64,000 nucleotides of DNA from Devosia oryzisoli. GTDB lineage: Bacteria; Pseudomonadota; Alphaproteobacteria; Rhizobiales; Devosiaceae. Positions 17,299-25,989 of this stretch are shown in pieces. Where the stretch lies: the NCBI RefSeq assembly GCF_014837245.1, contig NZ_JACYFU010000004.1, positions 248,001 through 312,000 of the forward strand. The letters are read 5' to 3'. A program made the translations under genes and the position numbers. A model generated the notes under the pieces. That model did not search any database, had not been told where the DNA came from, and saw only the letters and a program-made list of their open reading frames with translations. Positions within the stretch are counted from its first letter, which is position 1. Each line of letters opens with the position of its first letter.

Positions 17299-18750
17299 TC
17301 AGGCGGCCGCGATGAGCGAGGCCACCATCTGGTCTTCCACGAGCCCCTTATGAAGGGCCCGCACGGTCGTTTCGAAATCTTCGGGTTCCACCACGACCTG
17401 CAAGTCGATCTTGCGCATGAGGTCATGCACGCCGAGCGGCTGAATATGCGCCTCGGCAAGCATGGTCATGGCCTTGGCCAGGATCGGTGCTCCGCCCAGA
17501 TTACGCCCAATCGCCGACACCAGAGCCACCTTGCGCAGGGACATCTCGGCCGCCGGGAATCGCGCCGAAAGGTCGGCTTCCACCCGCTTGATGGCCTGCA
17601 TCGAGCCGCGCAGGAAATGCGTGATGGTATTGGCGTTGGAGGTCTTGGCGATGATCCAGACCTTGTGGCGCTTGAGCGCCTCGAGGATCTCGCTGTCGTA
17701 CCCCTTCACCCCGACCATGTCCTGGTCGTAGAACTGGAAGGCGTAGACATTGCGCAGGCCGGTGACGATCTCCACCTGCGGGTCCTGACCGCCCAAATCC
17801 GAACGGATCAACGTTCCTTCATGGTCCGGCTCGAAAGCATTCTTGACCCGCAGCGGGATGCCGGCCTGGCGCAGGCTCTTGGCCGCCCGAGGGTGAATGG
17901 CTTCCATGCCCATATTGGAAAGCTGGTCGGCCACGTCGTAGTTGGTCTCGCCGATGACGCGCACGGCTTTTTCTCCCACAACCCGCGGATCGGCCGTCGA
18001 GAGATGAAACTCCTTGTGGATGATCGCCTCGCGCGCCTTCGTGACCACCGCCAGGCGCGACAGCGTCACTTCGCTGTAGCCGCGGTCATAAGTCCCCATC
18101 AGCACTTCGCTGCATTGGGCATAGCCCGTCACGATGGGCAGTTCCGAGCTCAGATCCACATCGGACAGTGCCCGTTCGAGCGCGGTGTCGAGGTCCATCT
18201 GCCCCGTTTCCCGCCATCCCGTCAGGTCCACAAGCCGCGATCGCACGCCGTGCAGATTGAGGAGGAGGCTGGTATTGAAGGCAGAATGCGCCTCCCCCAG
18301 CGACGCCAGCATTTCGCGCACGGTCAGCAGGTGCTGTTCGAGCTGGAAGTGCCCGAACGAACACAGGCGCTGCAGGTCGATGAGGCACGAACGCACGCCT
18401 TCGACCCGCTCCCGCGCGAAGCGGTTGGCGCTCTGGCGGGCGCTGTCGTCCGAAAAGATGCGCTCGTTATGGGCATACATCTTGTCGGCCACGGCCGTCA
18501 GTGCGTCGCCCCAGACCCAGCCGCTTTCGGCGCTGGCAAAGAGAGCATAGACTCCCGGCTCGCCGCTTTTCTTGTGCTCGAGCAGGTCATCGGTCATGCC
18601 CGCATAGGCAGACACGACGAAGATGCGGTTATAGAGATCCTCGCCCGTTCGCTTGCCGATGAGCACAGTGTCGAGCAATTCGGCGGTGCGGCTCATCGAT
18701 GTGCCGCCGATTTTCTCGACGGTATGGCCGGCTTTCGTCGTCTTGGTCAT
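17299..18750 (-). CDS. ask: Aspartate kinase specialised for ectoine synthesis
   Basis: A 483-residue aspartokinase of the Ask_Ect type. It makes aspartyl phosphate, the entry point to L-aspartate semialdehyde and then ectoine. The N-terminal HTVEKIGGTSM contains the KxGGTS substrate motif and C-terminal ACT-like repeats follow (about 330-480). Ask_Ect enzymes are relieved of the usual lysine/threonine feedback. A GGAGA ribosome-binding site supports 18750. Located directly after ectD, as in many alphaproteobacterial ect clusters. Confidence 0.9.
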   Translation of the reverse strand: MTKTTKAGHTVEKIGGTSMSRTAELLDTVLIGKRTGEDLYNRIFVVSAYAGMTDDLLEHKKSGEPGVYALFASAESGWVWGDALTAVADKMYAHNERIFSDDSARQSANRFARERVEGVRSCLIDLQRLCSFGHFQLEQHLLTVREMLASLGEAHSAFNTSLLLNLHGVRSRLVDLTGWRETGQMDLDTALERALSDVDLSSELPIVTGYAQCSEVLMGTYDRGYSEVTLSRLAVVTKAREAIIHKEFHLSTADPRVVGEKAVRVIGETNYDVADQLSNMGMEAIHPRAAKSLRQAGIPLRVKNAFEPDHEGTLIRSDLGGQDPQVEIVTGLRNVYAFQFYDQDMVGVKGYDSEILEALKRHKVWIIAKTSNANTITHFLRGSMQAIKRVEADLSARFPAAEMSLRKVALVSAIGRNLGGAPILAKAMTMLAEAHIQPLGVHDLMRKIDLQVVVEPEDFETTVRALHKGLVEDQMVASLIAAA

Positions 18751-18814
18751 CTGGTCTCCGGCCACCCCACAAGGGCGGCATCATTTTGTCCAAACTCGAA
18801 ACTGTCGGCGGCCC

Positions 18815-19744
18815 CTACGCGAGCTTGCCGGTTTCGATGCTGATGGGAGCTTTCGGATCGCGCGAACTGAGGAAAGCCGGTCGCGGTGCCTTGGCCGCGA
18901 AGGGCGCGCCGACGCGATTGGACCAGGCGTTGTAAACGAAGAAGGCGTTCGAGCGCGGGTTGGGGGTGATGTTGCCGTTCGATCCATGGATCGTGTTGCA
19001 GTCGAACAGGATCACCGTGCCCGCCGCGCCGGCCGCATATTCGATGCCGTGCTTCCTCGACATTTCTGTGAGGCTCTCATGCGAGGGGACGCCGATTTCC
19101 TGCTTCTTGAGCGAGGTCTTGTGGTTGTCCTCGGGCGTCTCGCCCGCACAGGCGACGAACGTCTTGTGCGTCCCGGGCATCAGCATCAGCGGCCCATTAA
19201 GCGCGTCGTTGTCGGTGAGCAGGACGGAGGCCGAAATCGCCCGCATGCGCGGCATGCCGTCCTCGGCGTGCCAGGTCTCGAAGTCGGAATGCCAGTAGAA
19301 TTCCTTGCCCGTAAACCCCGGCTTGTAGTTGAGCCGGGACTGATGGAGATAAACCTCGTCATCGAGTAGAAAACTGACAGCCCCCGCGATGCGGCTGTCA
19401 CGCGCCAGCCGGTCGAACAGGGCGTTCTCTTCATCGAGCCGGAAAACGGTCCGAACCTCGTTGGAGCCGGGCTCGGTGATGACGTTCTGGGCAGAGAGCG
19501 TAGCCTCGCCGGACCGCATCCTGCTCGACTCGGTCTGCAGCGCCGCAATTTCGTTTGCGGAGAAGACGTTCTTGAGGACCAGAAAGCCATTCTTGTCGAA
19601 GCTTTCGGTCTGGGCGCGCGTCAGCGGCGCCTCCGGAGACCACTGGCCCCAGACGGTCGGGTCCTTGCGCTCGAGCCATTTTTCCTTGGCCAGGCGCGTG
19701 GGGTAGCCATCGTGATTGGCGGTATCGAATGCCGTGTTCGTCAT
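18815..19744 (-). CDS. ectD: Ectoine 5-hydroxylase
   Basis: A 2-oxoglutarate and Fe(II)-dependent dioxygenase that converts ectoine to 5-hydroxyectoine. The EctD signature FYWHSDFETWHAEDGMPRMR carries the H and D ligands of the HxD...H iron triad, and the distal histidine is in CNTIHGSNGN. A P-T-R segment near the N-terminus (DGYPTRL) is also typical. Two ATGs are in frame; 19744 has an AAGG at proper spacing and 19750 does not. About 309 residues, normal for EctD (~300). Confidence 0.94.
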   Translation of the reverse strand: MTNTAFDTANHDGYPTRLAKEKWLERKDPTVWGQWSPEAPLTRAQTESFDKNGFLVLKNVFSANEIAALQTESSRMRSGEATLSAQNVITEPGSNEVRTVFRLDEENALFDRLARDSRIAGAVSFLLDDEVYLHQSRLNYKPGFTGKEFYWHSDFETWHAEDGMPRMRAISASVLLTDNDALNGPLMLMPGTHKTFVACAGETPEDNHKTSLKKQEIGVPSHESLTEMSRKHGIEYAAGAAGTVILFDCNTIHGSNGNITPNPRSNAFFVYNAWSNRVGAPFAAKAPRPAFLSSRDPKAPISIETGKLA

Positions 19745-19785
19745 GGTCATCGCCTTGAAGTATCGGAAATTGAAAAATCGGAGGC

Positions 19786-20178
19786 TCAGGCGTCTTCGAG
19801 CACCGGTGCGTAGGAGCCGTCCTCGCGGTGCACTTCCTGGCCGGTCACCGGCGGATTGAACGCGCAGGCGAGCACCAGCTCTGACTTGGCAGACAGGCGG
19901 TGCCGGTCATGCAGGTCGAGCGCGTACATTACCCCCGGCCTGATCTCGTGCACGGTGCCGTTGTCGAGTTCCTCGATCGAGCCCTCACCCGAGATGCAGT
20001 AGACGCTCTCGAAGTGGTGCTTGTAGTGGAACACGTGGGACGTCCCAGCCTGGATGCGGGTGATGTGGAAGCTGAAGCCCATCTTGTCGCTCGCCAGAAG
20101 CAGCCGGGTGCTGTCCCAGCCATCGGCCTTGACGAGCCGATCGGTCTGACGAGCGCTATCGAGTTCACGAACGATCAT
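19786..20178 (-). CDS. ectC: L-ectoine synthase
   Basis: A 130-residue cupin enzyme that cyclises N-gamma-acetyl-2,4-diaminobutyrate to ectoine. It begins [16 protein letters not shown] and contains the conserved segments [19 protein letters not shown] and [11 protein letters not shown], with the metal and substrate residues of EctC. Length matches the family. It lies 15 bases after ectB and 41 bases before ectD. Confidence 0.95.
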   Translation of the reverse strand: MIVRELDSARQTDRLVKADGWDSTRLLLASDKMGFSFHITRIQAGTSHVFHYKHHFESVYCISGEGSIEELDNGTVHEIRPGVMYALDLHDRHRLSAKSELVLACAFNPPVTGQEVHREDGSYAPVLEDA

Positions 20179-20193
20179 GGTTGGATATCCTTC

Positions 20194-21480
20194 TTATTCG
20201 GCAGCAGCGCGTTGCATCCCGAGAACTGCGTCGAATGCGTCCTCCAGGACGTCCAGCCCGGCCGCCAGTTGATTGTGGGAAATGGTGAGCGGAGCCAGGA
20301 TCTTGACGACCTCATCGAAGCTGCCCGAGGTTTCGATGATGAGGCCCTTGGCAAAGCAGGCCTTGCAGATCTCGGCGGCCCTTTCGCCCGATCCGGCATC
20401 GACGCCGATCATCATGCCGCGACCCTTGACCTTGAGGTCGTGCTGTTCGGCGATGGCGGAGAGGCGTCCGGCGAGATAGCTCGCCTTGCTTTCCACCTCC
20501 TGGCGGAACGCGTGGTCCGCCCAGAATTTTTCCAGCGCCGCTGCCGCCGTGATGAAGGCGTGATTGTTGCCGCGGAAGGTGCCGTTGTGTTCGGCCGGCT
20601 TCCAGATGTCGTGTTCGGGCTTGAGCAGTGTCACCGCCAGGGGCAAGCCCATGCCGGAGAGCGACTTGGCCATGGTGACGATGTCGGGCGAAAGCCCCAT
20701 GCCGTCGAACGAGAAGAACCCGCCCGTGCGGCCGCACCCGGCCTGGATGTCGTCGATGATGAACAGCGCGCCGTGCCTGCGGGCAATGGCCTCGATCTTC
20801 CTCAGCCACTCGGGCGAGGCCGCATTGAGGCCGCCCTCCCCCTGCACGGTCTCGAGGATGATGGCTGCCGGCTTGTCGACACCGCTCGATGGATCGGAAA
20901 GATCCCGCTCGAGCAGGTCAGCCGTGTCGATGTCCGGACCGTAGTAGCCATCATAGGCTGCGCGCGAGACACCCGTGAGCGGAGTTGACGCTCCACCGCG
21001 GTGCTTGCCGTTGCCTGTTGCAGCCAGCGCGCCAAGCGTCACACCGTGAAAACCATTGGTGAAGGCAATGACGTTGGTGCGGCCTGTCACCTTGCGCGCG
21101 AGCTTCAGGGCCGCTTCCACGGCATTGGCCCCGGTCGGACCAGTAAACTGCACGTGGTAGTTCATGTCTCGCGACTTGAGGATGTACCGCTCGAACGCCA
21201 CGAGGAAGTTCTGCTTGGCGTCGGTGAACATGTCGAGCCCGTGCGCGATGCCGTCGCCCGAGACGTAGTCGATGAGCGCCGCCTTGAGATCGGGATCGTT
21301 GTGCCCGTAATTGAGCGTCGAGCAGCCAGCGAGGAAATCGGTATAGGCCTTGCCGTGAACGTCGTAGATGGTCGCCCCGACAGCGCGGTCAAAGACCCTG
21401 GGAAAGCTGCGCGAATAGGAGCGGACGCGGCTCTCCACGCGGTCAAACGTCGTCTTTGGCGTGATCGTGGTGGTCGTCAT
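20194..21480 (-). CDS. ectB: Diaminobutyrate--2-oxoglutarate transaminase
   Basis: A PLP-dependent class III aminotransferase of 428 residues that converts L-aspartate semialdehyde and glutamate to L-2,4-diaminobutyrate. The PLP lysine is K272 in TMAKSLSG, preceded by the cofactor-binding IIDDIQAGCGRTG. Family landmarks QFTGPTGANAVEAALK and NGFHGVTLG are intact. The start at 21480 has a GGGAGA ribosome-binding site and gives the usual EctB length; the frame stays open further upstream into ectA but that is not coding. Confidence 0.95.
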   Translation of the reverse strand: MTTTTITPKTTFDRVESRVRSYSRSFPRVFDRAVGATIYDVHGKAYTDFLAGCSTLNYGHNDPDLKAALIDYVSGDGIAHGLDMFTDAKQNFLVAFERYILKSRDMNYHVQFTGPTGANAVEAALKLARKVTGRTNVIAFTNGFHGVTLGALAATGNGKHRGGASTPLTGVSRAAYDGYYGPDIDTADLLERDLSDPSSGVDKPAAIILETVQGEGGLNAASPEWLRKIEAIARRHGALFIIDDIQAGCGRTGGFFSFDGMGLSPDIVTMAKSLSGMGLPLAVTLLKPEHDIWKPAEHNGTFRGNNHAFITAAAALEKFWADHAFRQEVESKASYLAGRLSAIAEQHDLKVKGRGMMIGVDAGSGERAAEICKACFAKGLIIETSGSFDEVVKILAPLTISHNQLAAGLDVLEDAFDAVLGMQRAAAE

Positions 21481-21511
21481 ATCTCGTCTCCCGCAGGATT
21501 TGGGTAGAAAG

Positions 21512-22090
21512 TCAGGCGTCGCCGCTAAGGCGCGCGACGCGGTCGTGTCGGAATGGGCCGATCGAAACGGCGTATTCGGTCTCGTGCCGGCCGCCGAAAT
21601 GGGCATCGCGCAGGAAGTGCTCGACCTGCTGGAGCTGCGCGTCGAGCCGGCGGGCGATGCCGGTGAACAGGCTCCAGGACGCTTCATTGTCATGCGTGAT
21701 CGTGCAATCGACATGCGTGACCCCGGCACAGACCGGGCGGTGCAGCACGTTGCCAACCAGCCGCCTGGCAAGCCCCTGCCCCTTGGCAACTTCGGCCACG
21801 CAAACCTGCCAGACGAAGTAGGTCTGCGGCTGCTCGGGCGGAACGTAGCCCGACAGCCACCCCACGACCTCGTCGCCATGGATCGCGATGGCGCAGGTGC
21901 CGGCAAAGTGCGAGCACTGCAGCAGATTGCAGTAGAGCGAATTCTCGTCGAGTGACCCGCTCGCCCTCACCAGAGACCAGACGGCGTGACCGTCGGTCGC
22001 CTCTGGAGGACGGATTCGCGCTGGTTGCTTTTCAGCTGCCTGCCGCCGCAACGCGCCGGCATCGTGCAGCACCGAATTGCCGTACACCAT
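21512..22090 (-). CDS. ectA: L-2,4-diaminobutyrate N-gamma-acetyltransferase
   Basis: A 192-residue GNAT-fold enzyme that acetylates diaminobutyrate with acetyl-CoA. The acetyl-CoA loop VAKGQGLARRLV is near residue 115. IRPPEATDGHAVWSLVRASGSLDENSLYCNLL is the EctA N-terminal signature. First gene of the nine-gene ectABCD-ask-ehuBCDA unit, with a promoter region between it and the divergent ectR. Confidence 0.94.
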   Translation of the reverse strand: MVYGNSVLHDAGALRRQAAEKQPARIRPPEATDGHAVWSLVRASGSLDENSLYCNLLQCSHFAGTCAIAIHGDEVVGWLSGYVPPEQPQTYFVWQVCVAEVAKGQGLARRLVGNVLHRPVCAGVTHVDCTITHDNEASWSLFTGIARRLDAQLQQVEHFLRDAHFGGRHETEYAVSIGPFRHDRVARLSGDA

Positions 22091-22098
22091 GGGATCAT

Positions 22099-22134
22099 TA
22101 GTTAGATGAAACGAACTACATGCGCAACCGTCAA
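22099..22134 (-). promoter_or_regulatory. Candidate ect promoter and EctR operator
   Basis: Reading toward ectA, a TTGACG -35-like hexamer (22129-22134) is followed after 17 bases by a poor -10 (TTTCAT, 22106-22111). An inverted repeat TAGTT-N10-AACTA (22099-22118) covers the -10 and would suit a MarR-type repressor. The implied leader is very short, so this is tentative. Confidence 0.35.
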
Positions 22135-22357
22135 GCCAGGCAGGTCGTTCCCATCAACATGGAAGTTTCGTTTTACCGCTGCATTTTCAGAAGGATAGGG
22201 CAGAACAATTCTTTCCAGGCAATTTGGATCTGCGAGCGACCTACCAAGGTGATCGAACTGATCATTAGCTTTGCCTAACTATAGCCCACTTTTTTGCCAC
22301 CTTTCGTTTCCGTGCCGCCAACCGTAGTGTGAGGCACCATTGGCAGATGGGTGTATC

Positions 22358-22840
22358 GTGGAAGACCGCACAAAACTGGCCCTGACGGCCATGCGCAAAA
22401 TCTTGAGCGCCACCGAACGCAACAGCCGGCAGCTGATGCACGAGACGGGGCTGACGCCCTCGCAACTGGTCTTCATGCAGATGCTGGACGGAGGCCGCGA
22501 AGAGACAGCGGGCCACATCGCCTCGCGCATGGGGATCACCCAGGCAACAACCACAGCGCTGCTTCAGAAGCTTGAAAGCGTCGGCATGATACAGCGCCGG
22601 CGCGGGGAGAAAGACCGGCGCCAGGTGTTTCTATCCCTGACCGAGAAAGGCACGAGCGTTCTTGAAATTGCACCGGACGGGCTACACGCCAAGTTTCAGG
22701 ACCACTTTCTTGCCCTGCCCGATTGGGAGCAACACATGCTCATAGCGTCCCTCGAGCGCGTCGCTGCAATGCTCGAAACAGATGGGGAGCCTGCGGCGGC
22801 GGTGCTCGATGCCCGGGCCAGCCTTGCCGCCGAGCACTGA
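22358..22840 (+). CDS. ectR: MarR-family regulator of ectoine synthesis
   Basis: A 160-residue winged-helix repressor divergent from ectA. The core (ALTAMRKILSATERNSRQLMHETGLTPSQL) resembles EctR1, and the wing RRRGEKDRRQVFLSLTEKG is classical MarR. In halophilic methylotrophs EctR represses the ect operon; the same role here is inferred from position. The start is taken at GTG 22358, with GGG at suitable spacing, because the next residues fit EctR proteins; an in-frame TTG at 22340 is an alternative. Confidence 0.82.
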   Translation: MEDRTKLALTAMRKILSATERNSRQLMHETGLTPSQLVFMQMLDGGREETAGHIASRMGITQATTTALLQKLESVGMIQRRRGEKDRRQVFLSLTEKGTSVLEIAPDGLHAKFQDHFLALPDWEQHMLIASLERVAAMLETDGEPAAAVLDARASLAAEH

Positions 22841-22943
22841 CTGCTGCCACCCGGCCAAATCATGGTGAATTCAGCAACCTCTCCAACCGCCGCGCATTCG
22901 CACCACAAAGGCGGGTGATCGCGCCCGATAGCTGGAGAGAACA

Positions 22944-23294
22944 ATGGCTCAAGTTACCTACACAGTCGTCGAGCACAACGGTGGCTTTGCCTATCGAGTC
23001 GGCGACGTCTTCTCGGAAACCTTTGCCACGCACAAGGCCGCCCACGAGGCGGCCGAGAGTGCAGCGCAGCGCCAACAGATGGCGGGCGAAGACGAACAGA
23101 TCCTTTACCAGGATGCTGAGGGCAAGTGGCACGAAGAGTTTGCCCGCGCCGACAGTCACCCACAGGGAACCGTTCAGGACGACCTTCCTGAGGACGAAGA
23201 GCTGCGGGACAGGAATGGTGAAGCAGTAAGCGAGGACGAGGTGCCCAACCCCGACCGGATGCCTCTGCGCAACGACCTCCACCGGGATCGCTGA
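22944..23294 (+). CDS. DUF2188-like small acidic protein
   Basis: A 116-residue cytoplasmic protein. The N-terminal half (TYTVVEHNGGFAYRVGDVFSETFATHKAA) resembles the DUF2188 domain, a short beta-beta-alpha unit of unknown function. The C-terminal half is acidic and probably disordered (DDLPEDEELRDRNGEAVSEDE). A GGAGAG ribosome-binding site precedes the ATG. Such proteins are often near stress genes; here it lies between ectR and a Crp-type regulator. Confidence 0.7.
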   Translation: MAQVTYTVVEHNGGFAYRVGDVFSETFATHKAAHEAAESAAQRQQMAGEDEQILYQDAEGKWHEEFARADSHPQGTVQDDLPEDEELRDRNGEAVSEDEVPNPDRMPLRNDLHRDR

Positions 23295-23367
23295 CGGCGT
23301 GGCTGCGAGGAGAACCCAGTGGCTCAGGGCAAGAGCGGCGGGCTCAGCGGACGCTAGCCGTCCAGCG

Positions 23368-24114
23368 TCAGGCCATTTCGCTTTTCAGATAGGCCGGATC
23401 AAACCCCGACAGGGCGGCCAAGCCTGGAGGATTGGGCAAGCTTACGACCCTGTCCCGCCAGGTTGCCAGCCCCAGCTTGCGCAACGTCTGGACAGTCCGG
23501 TTGACGTGCACCGTAGAAAGACCAAGCGCTTCCCCCAGTTCCGACTGCGTCACCGGCAAATCGAAGGCCTGGCCGTCCCGGAGCAGTCCGGCCGACTGCA
23601 TCCGGAAGTGCAGTTCGCACAGAAGATGGCCCACCCGTTGCAGGGCGTTGCGTCCGCCGAGGCTGAGAAGCAATTCCTGCGTCGCGTTCTGCTCTATCGC
23701 CGCGCAGCGCAAGACAGCCGCCATAAGGTCGGGATACTCCTCGACGATCGATGCGAAGCGGTCGACGTCAACCGCGCCGACAATAGAGGGCGAGAGCGCC
23801 ATCACCCCCTGAGAGGCAGGGCTGCTGGATACAAAGCCGAAATCGCAAAGGTCCCCTGGCAGGACGAATGCCGTGATCTGGCGGCGTCCCGCCGGCAGGA
23901 ATTTGTATCGGCACGCAAAGCCGCTGATCAGCACCTTGATGCTGGTTTCCCGGTTGCCATCGCGGATGATATGGTCGCGCGCAGGGATGGGCCTGCCGAG
24001 GCTCATGATCTCTGCTGCGGCCTCCTGAGCGGCTCGACTTAGAGAGACGACACTGCTGAGGCGCCGCAACCACACATCGCCGCCTGGCACTGAAACGGCA
24101 ACATTGCTGTTCAT
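23368..24114 (-). CDS. Crp/Fnr-family transcriptional regulator (left member of divergent pair)
   Basis: A 248-residue protein with an N-terminal cyclic nucleotide-binding-like barrel (about 20-145) and a C-terminal Crp-type HTH whose recognition region is TQSELGEALGLSTVHVNRTVQTLRK. No N-terminal cysteine cluster is seen, so it is not an oxygen-sensing Fnr. The start at 24114 has GGGGA at good spacing. The reading frame remains open for another 1.2 kb antisense to the neighbouring gene, which is fortuitous. Targets unknown. Confidence 0.85.
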   Translation of the reverse strand: MNSNVAVSVPGGDVWLRRLSSVVSLSRAAQEAAAEIMSLGRPIPARDHIIRDGNRETSIKVLISGFACRYKFLPAGRRQITAFVLPGDLCDFGFVSSSPASQGVMALSPSIVGAVDVDRFASIVEEYPDLMAAVLRCAAIEQNATQELLLSLGGRNALQRVGHLLCELHFRMQSAGLLRDGQAFDLPVTQSELGEALGLSTVHVNRTVQTLRKLGLATWRDRVVSLPNPPGLAALSGFDPAYLKSEMA

Positions 24115-24239
24115 TGGCGGGTCCCCGCCCGGGTGAACATTGTGCGGTATCGTTTTACGAGTGACGCGGCATGATGTGCCGTCTTGGGGGAACTGGTGCT
24201 GCGCAACGGCCGAAACCATGATTCTGGTGCTGTTGCTAA

Positions 24240-24279
24240 AACCTATCCACGGGCAAAAATTCCCGAATTCACATAGGTT
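24240..24279. promoter_or_regulatory. Nested inverted repeats in the divergent crp/fnr intergenic region
   Basis: An outer repeat AACCTAT (24240-24246)/ATAGGTT (24273-24279) encloses an inner CGGG/CCCG pair (24250-24253, 24262-24265) with an AT-rich centre. The arrangement is central in the 273-bp gap and could be an operator for one or both regulators. Confidence 0.4.
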
Positions 24280-24387
24280 AAATCGGGCGGTGTTCCCAGT
24301 CGCGGCGCGTTGGTTCTCAAGCGTCACTGGCGGCTGAAGCGGTTCCCCGTTCGGGCTTCCGGCCAATCCGAAAAGTAGTGAGAACAG

Positions 24388-25152
24388 ATGACGGCTCCCG
24401 CATACGCTCGACATTCCATGGATGAGGATTTCGGCCCGCTTATCTTCCGCCGCCTTTGGTGCGGGCGAAAGCTGAAGCCCGAGGATGTGGAAGCCCTGTC
24501 GCACCTGCATTGGGTCCCGCAGTCGATTGCGGCAAAGTCCACTTTCAACCCAGGAACGAACTTGTGCATTCTTGCGTCCGGGCTGGCGGTGCGCCAACGC
24601 GCAGAGGGACCCGGCGTGCGCCAGATGACTGCAGTGGTATTGCCCGGCGACACTTGTTCCTACGAGTTCGTCACGGGTTCGGCCCCCACCACCGTTTTGC
24701 GCGCCCTGACAGACTGCAAGGCCATGCAGGCATCTCTGGAGGATGTCGTCAGTCTGGTGGAACAACGGCCGGCCATATTGCAGGCACTTCTCTCCCATCT
24801 GGCGGTAGACCACGCAGTAACCGAGGAACTGGTCACCTCGATCAGCACCCGTTCGGCGCTCGAGCGGACGGCGCATTTCCTGTGTGAGCTGGAATTTCGC
24901 CTGCGGCGGATGGGTCTGGCGAACAACGGCCAGTTCTCGTTGAGCATGACGCAGGCCGAAATCGGCGTCTATCTTGGCCTCTCGGCCGTGCACGTGAATC
25001 GGACACTGCAGGAATTGCGCAAGCGCGGCGCGCTCAGCACGCGGGGCAACCGGCTGACGCTGGATCTCGAACAGATGCGCTCCATCGCCGGGTTTGTACC
25101 CGACTATCTCACCGAAGCGACCGCCGATGCTCCACGGCGTTTTGACGCATGA
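24388..25152 (+). CDS. Crp/Fnr-family transcriptional regulator (right member of divergent pair)
   Basis: A 254-residue paralogue of the left-hand regulator with the same layout: sensor barrel, dimer helix, and HTH (MTQAEIGVYLGLSAVHVNRTLQELRKRGAL compressed around residues 190-220). Both share the segment pattern LxRxAHFLCELxFRxxxxGL before the HTH, which supports a local duplication. Cysteines are scattered and do not form an Fnr cluster. An internal ATG (24418) is a possible alternative start. Its last 44 bases overlap the convergent response-regulator gene. Confidence 0.85.
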   Translation: MTAPAYARHSMDEDFGPLIFRRLWCGRKLKPEDVEALSHLHWVPQSIAAKSTFNPGTNLCILASGLAVRQRAEGPGVRQMTAVVLPGDTCSYEFVTGSAPTTVLRALTDCKAMQASLEDVVSLVEQRPAILQALLSHLAVDHAVTEELVTSISTRSALERTAHFLCELEFRLRRMGLANNGQFSLSMTQAEIGVYLGLSAVHVNRTLQELRKRGALSTRGNRLTLDLEQMRSIAGFVPDYLTEATADAPRRFDA

Positions 25153-25618
25153 CGGCACAGATTGCGCGAACCATGCGCACCTGTGGCGTCTCCTCTGCAA
25201 AGCCCGTCCTGGAGGCTGTTGTCCGCGAAGAGGGGGAGAGCTGCCGGTCCTCGAGCGTTGGCGGCTGGCCGAGCGTCGACAGGTGCTCAATCAGCTCCTC
25301 GCGGCGAAACGGCTTGATCAGCCGGGGACTGCGCTTGTGGCGCTCGGGGAAGACATCTTCCCCATAGGCCGTAGCAAACACGATTGGTGTGCCGCGCCTC
25401 ACAAGCTCGTCGGCAAGGCCGAACACGGTCTTGCCGTGGAGGTGCACGTCGAGGACTGCACCATCGACTCCTCGCCGGCCCAGAAGCTGTAGTGCATAAA
25501 AAGGCGTGGGAGCAGGGCCAAGCACCACGGCTCCCTCGCGCCGCAACTCCTGGCAGACCTCATCGGCGAGATAATAATCGTCTTCGACGACGAGGATGCG
25601 CTTTCCTTTTAGCTCCAC
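25109..25618 (-). CDS. Single-domain response regulator with short C-terminal tail
   Basis: A 169-residue protein: receiver domain (residues 5-120) with acidic pocket E12/D13/D14, phosphoacceptor D57 (GAVLDVHL) and the conserved lysine in RLIKPFRR. It starts with GTG behind a strong AAGGAGG site. The tail (about 120-169) is basic and low in complexity and has no recognisable output domain. Such receivers often act in HWE/HisKA_2 kinase stress pathways of Hyphomicrobiales; no kinase is nearby. Confidence 0.8.
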   Translation of the reverse strand: MELKGKRILVVEDDYYLADEVCQELRREGAVVLGPAPTPFYALQLLGRRGVDGAVLDVHLHGKTVFGLADELVRRGTPIVFATAYGEDVFPERHKRSPRLIKPFRREELIEHLSTLGQPPTLEDRQLSPSSRTTASRTGFAEETPQVRMVRAICAVMRQNAVEHRRSLR

Positions 25619-25722
25619 GGACCTCTCCTCCTTAACGTTGATGAAACGCTATCTCAGGTCGTCAGTTGCTCACATTAACATATCTGAAAAATTCTTTCGC
25701 GATGTCAGATATTTAGCAAATA

Positions 25723-25893
25723 TTAGAGGCTACCGCCTACGAGGACGAAAAGCAGAACGAAAGCAACTCGTCTGATCATCGCGCCCGTTGGCTCAAGCCC
25801 GCGCACGGCGTACTCCGCCGGCCCCGGTGCTCGATCCGTCAAGATATGGTCGAATTCGGGAAGCGCATCTGCATCAGCGGCATGTTTGCTCAT
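25723..25893 (-). CDS. Possible small membrane protein
   Basis: An open frame of 56 residues starting MSKHAADADALPEFDHIL and ending in one hydrophobic helix (MIRRVAFVLLFVLVGGSL). Composition looks protein-like and unlike a shadow frame, but the ribosome-binding site is weak and I recognise no family. It may be unreal. The remainder of 25619-25990 shows no gene. Confidence 0.3.
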   Translation of the reverse strand: MSKHAADADALPEFDHILTDRAPGPAEYAVRGLEPTGAMIRRVAFVLLFVLVGGSL

Positions 25894-25989
25894 GCGACCG
25901 TCTTTGTGGGTGCCGGCATTGTCAGGGCAACCACGTGGCCGTTCAGGTCGCGCACCGCCGCGCGGGGCGCCGCGTGGCCGCGCCCGGGA

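Noticed and set aside
17095..18843. A 582-codon plus-strand frame over the aspartokinase gene
   Set aside because: Antisense shadow of ask; the translation is His/Arg-rich with no recognisable motif.
23368..25290. A 640-codon minus-strand frame spanning both Crp/Fnr genes
   Set aside because: Only the last 248 codons resemble a protein family. The rest is antisense to the right-hand regulator and the intergenic gap.
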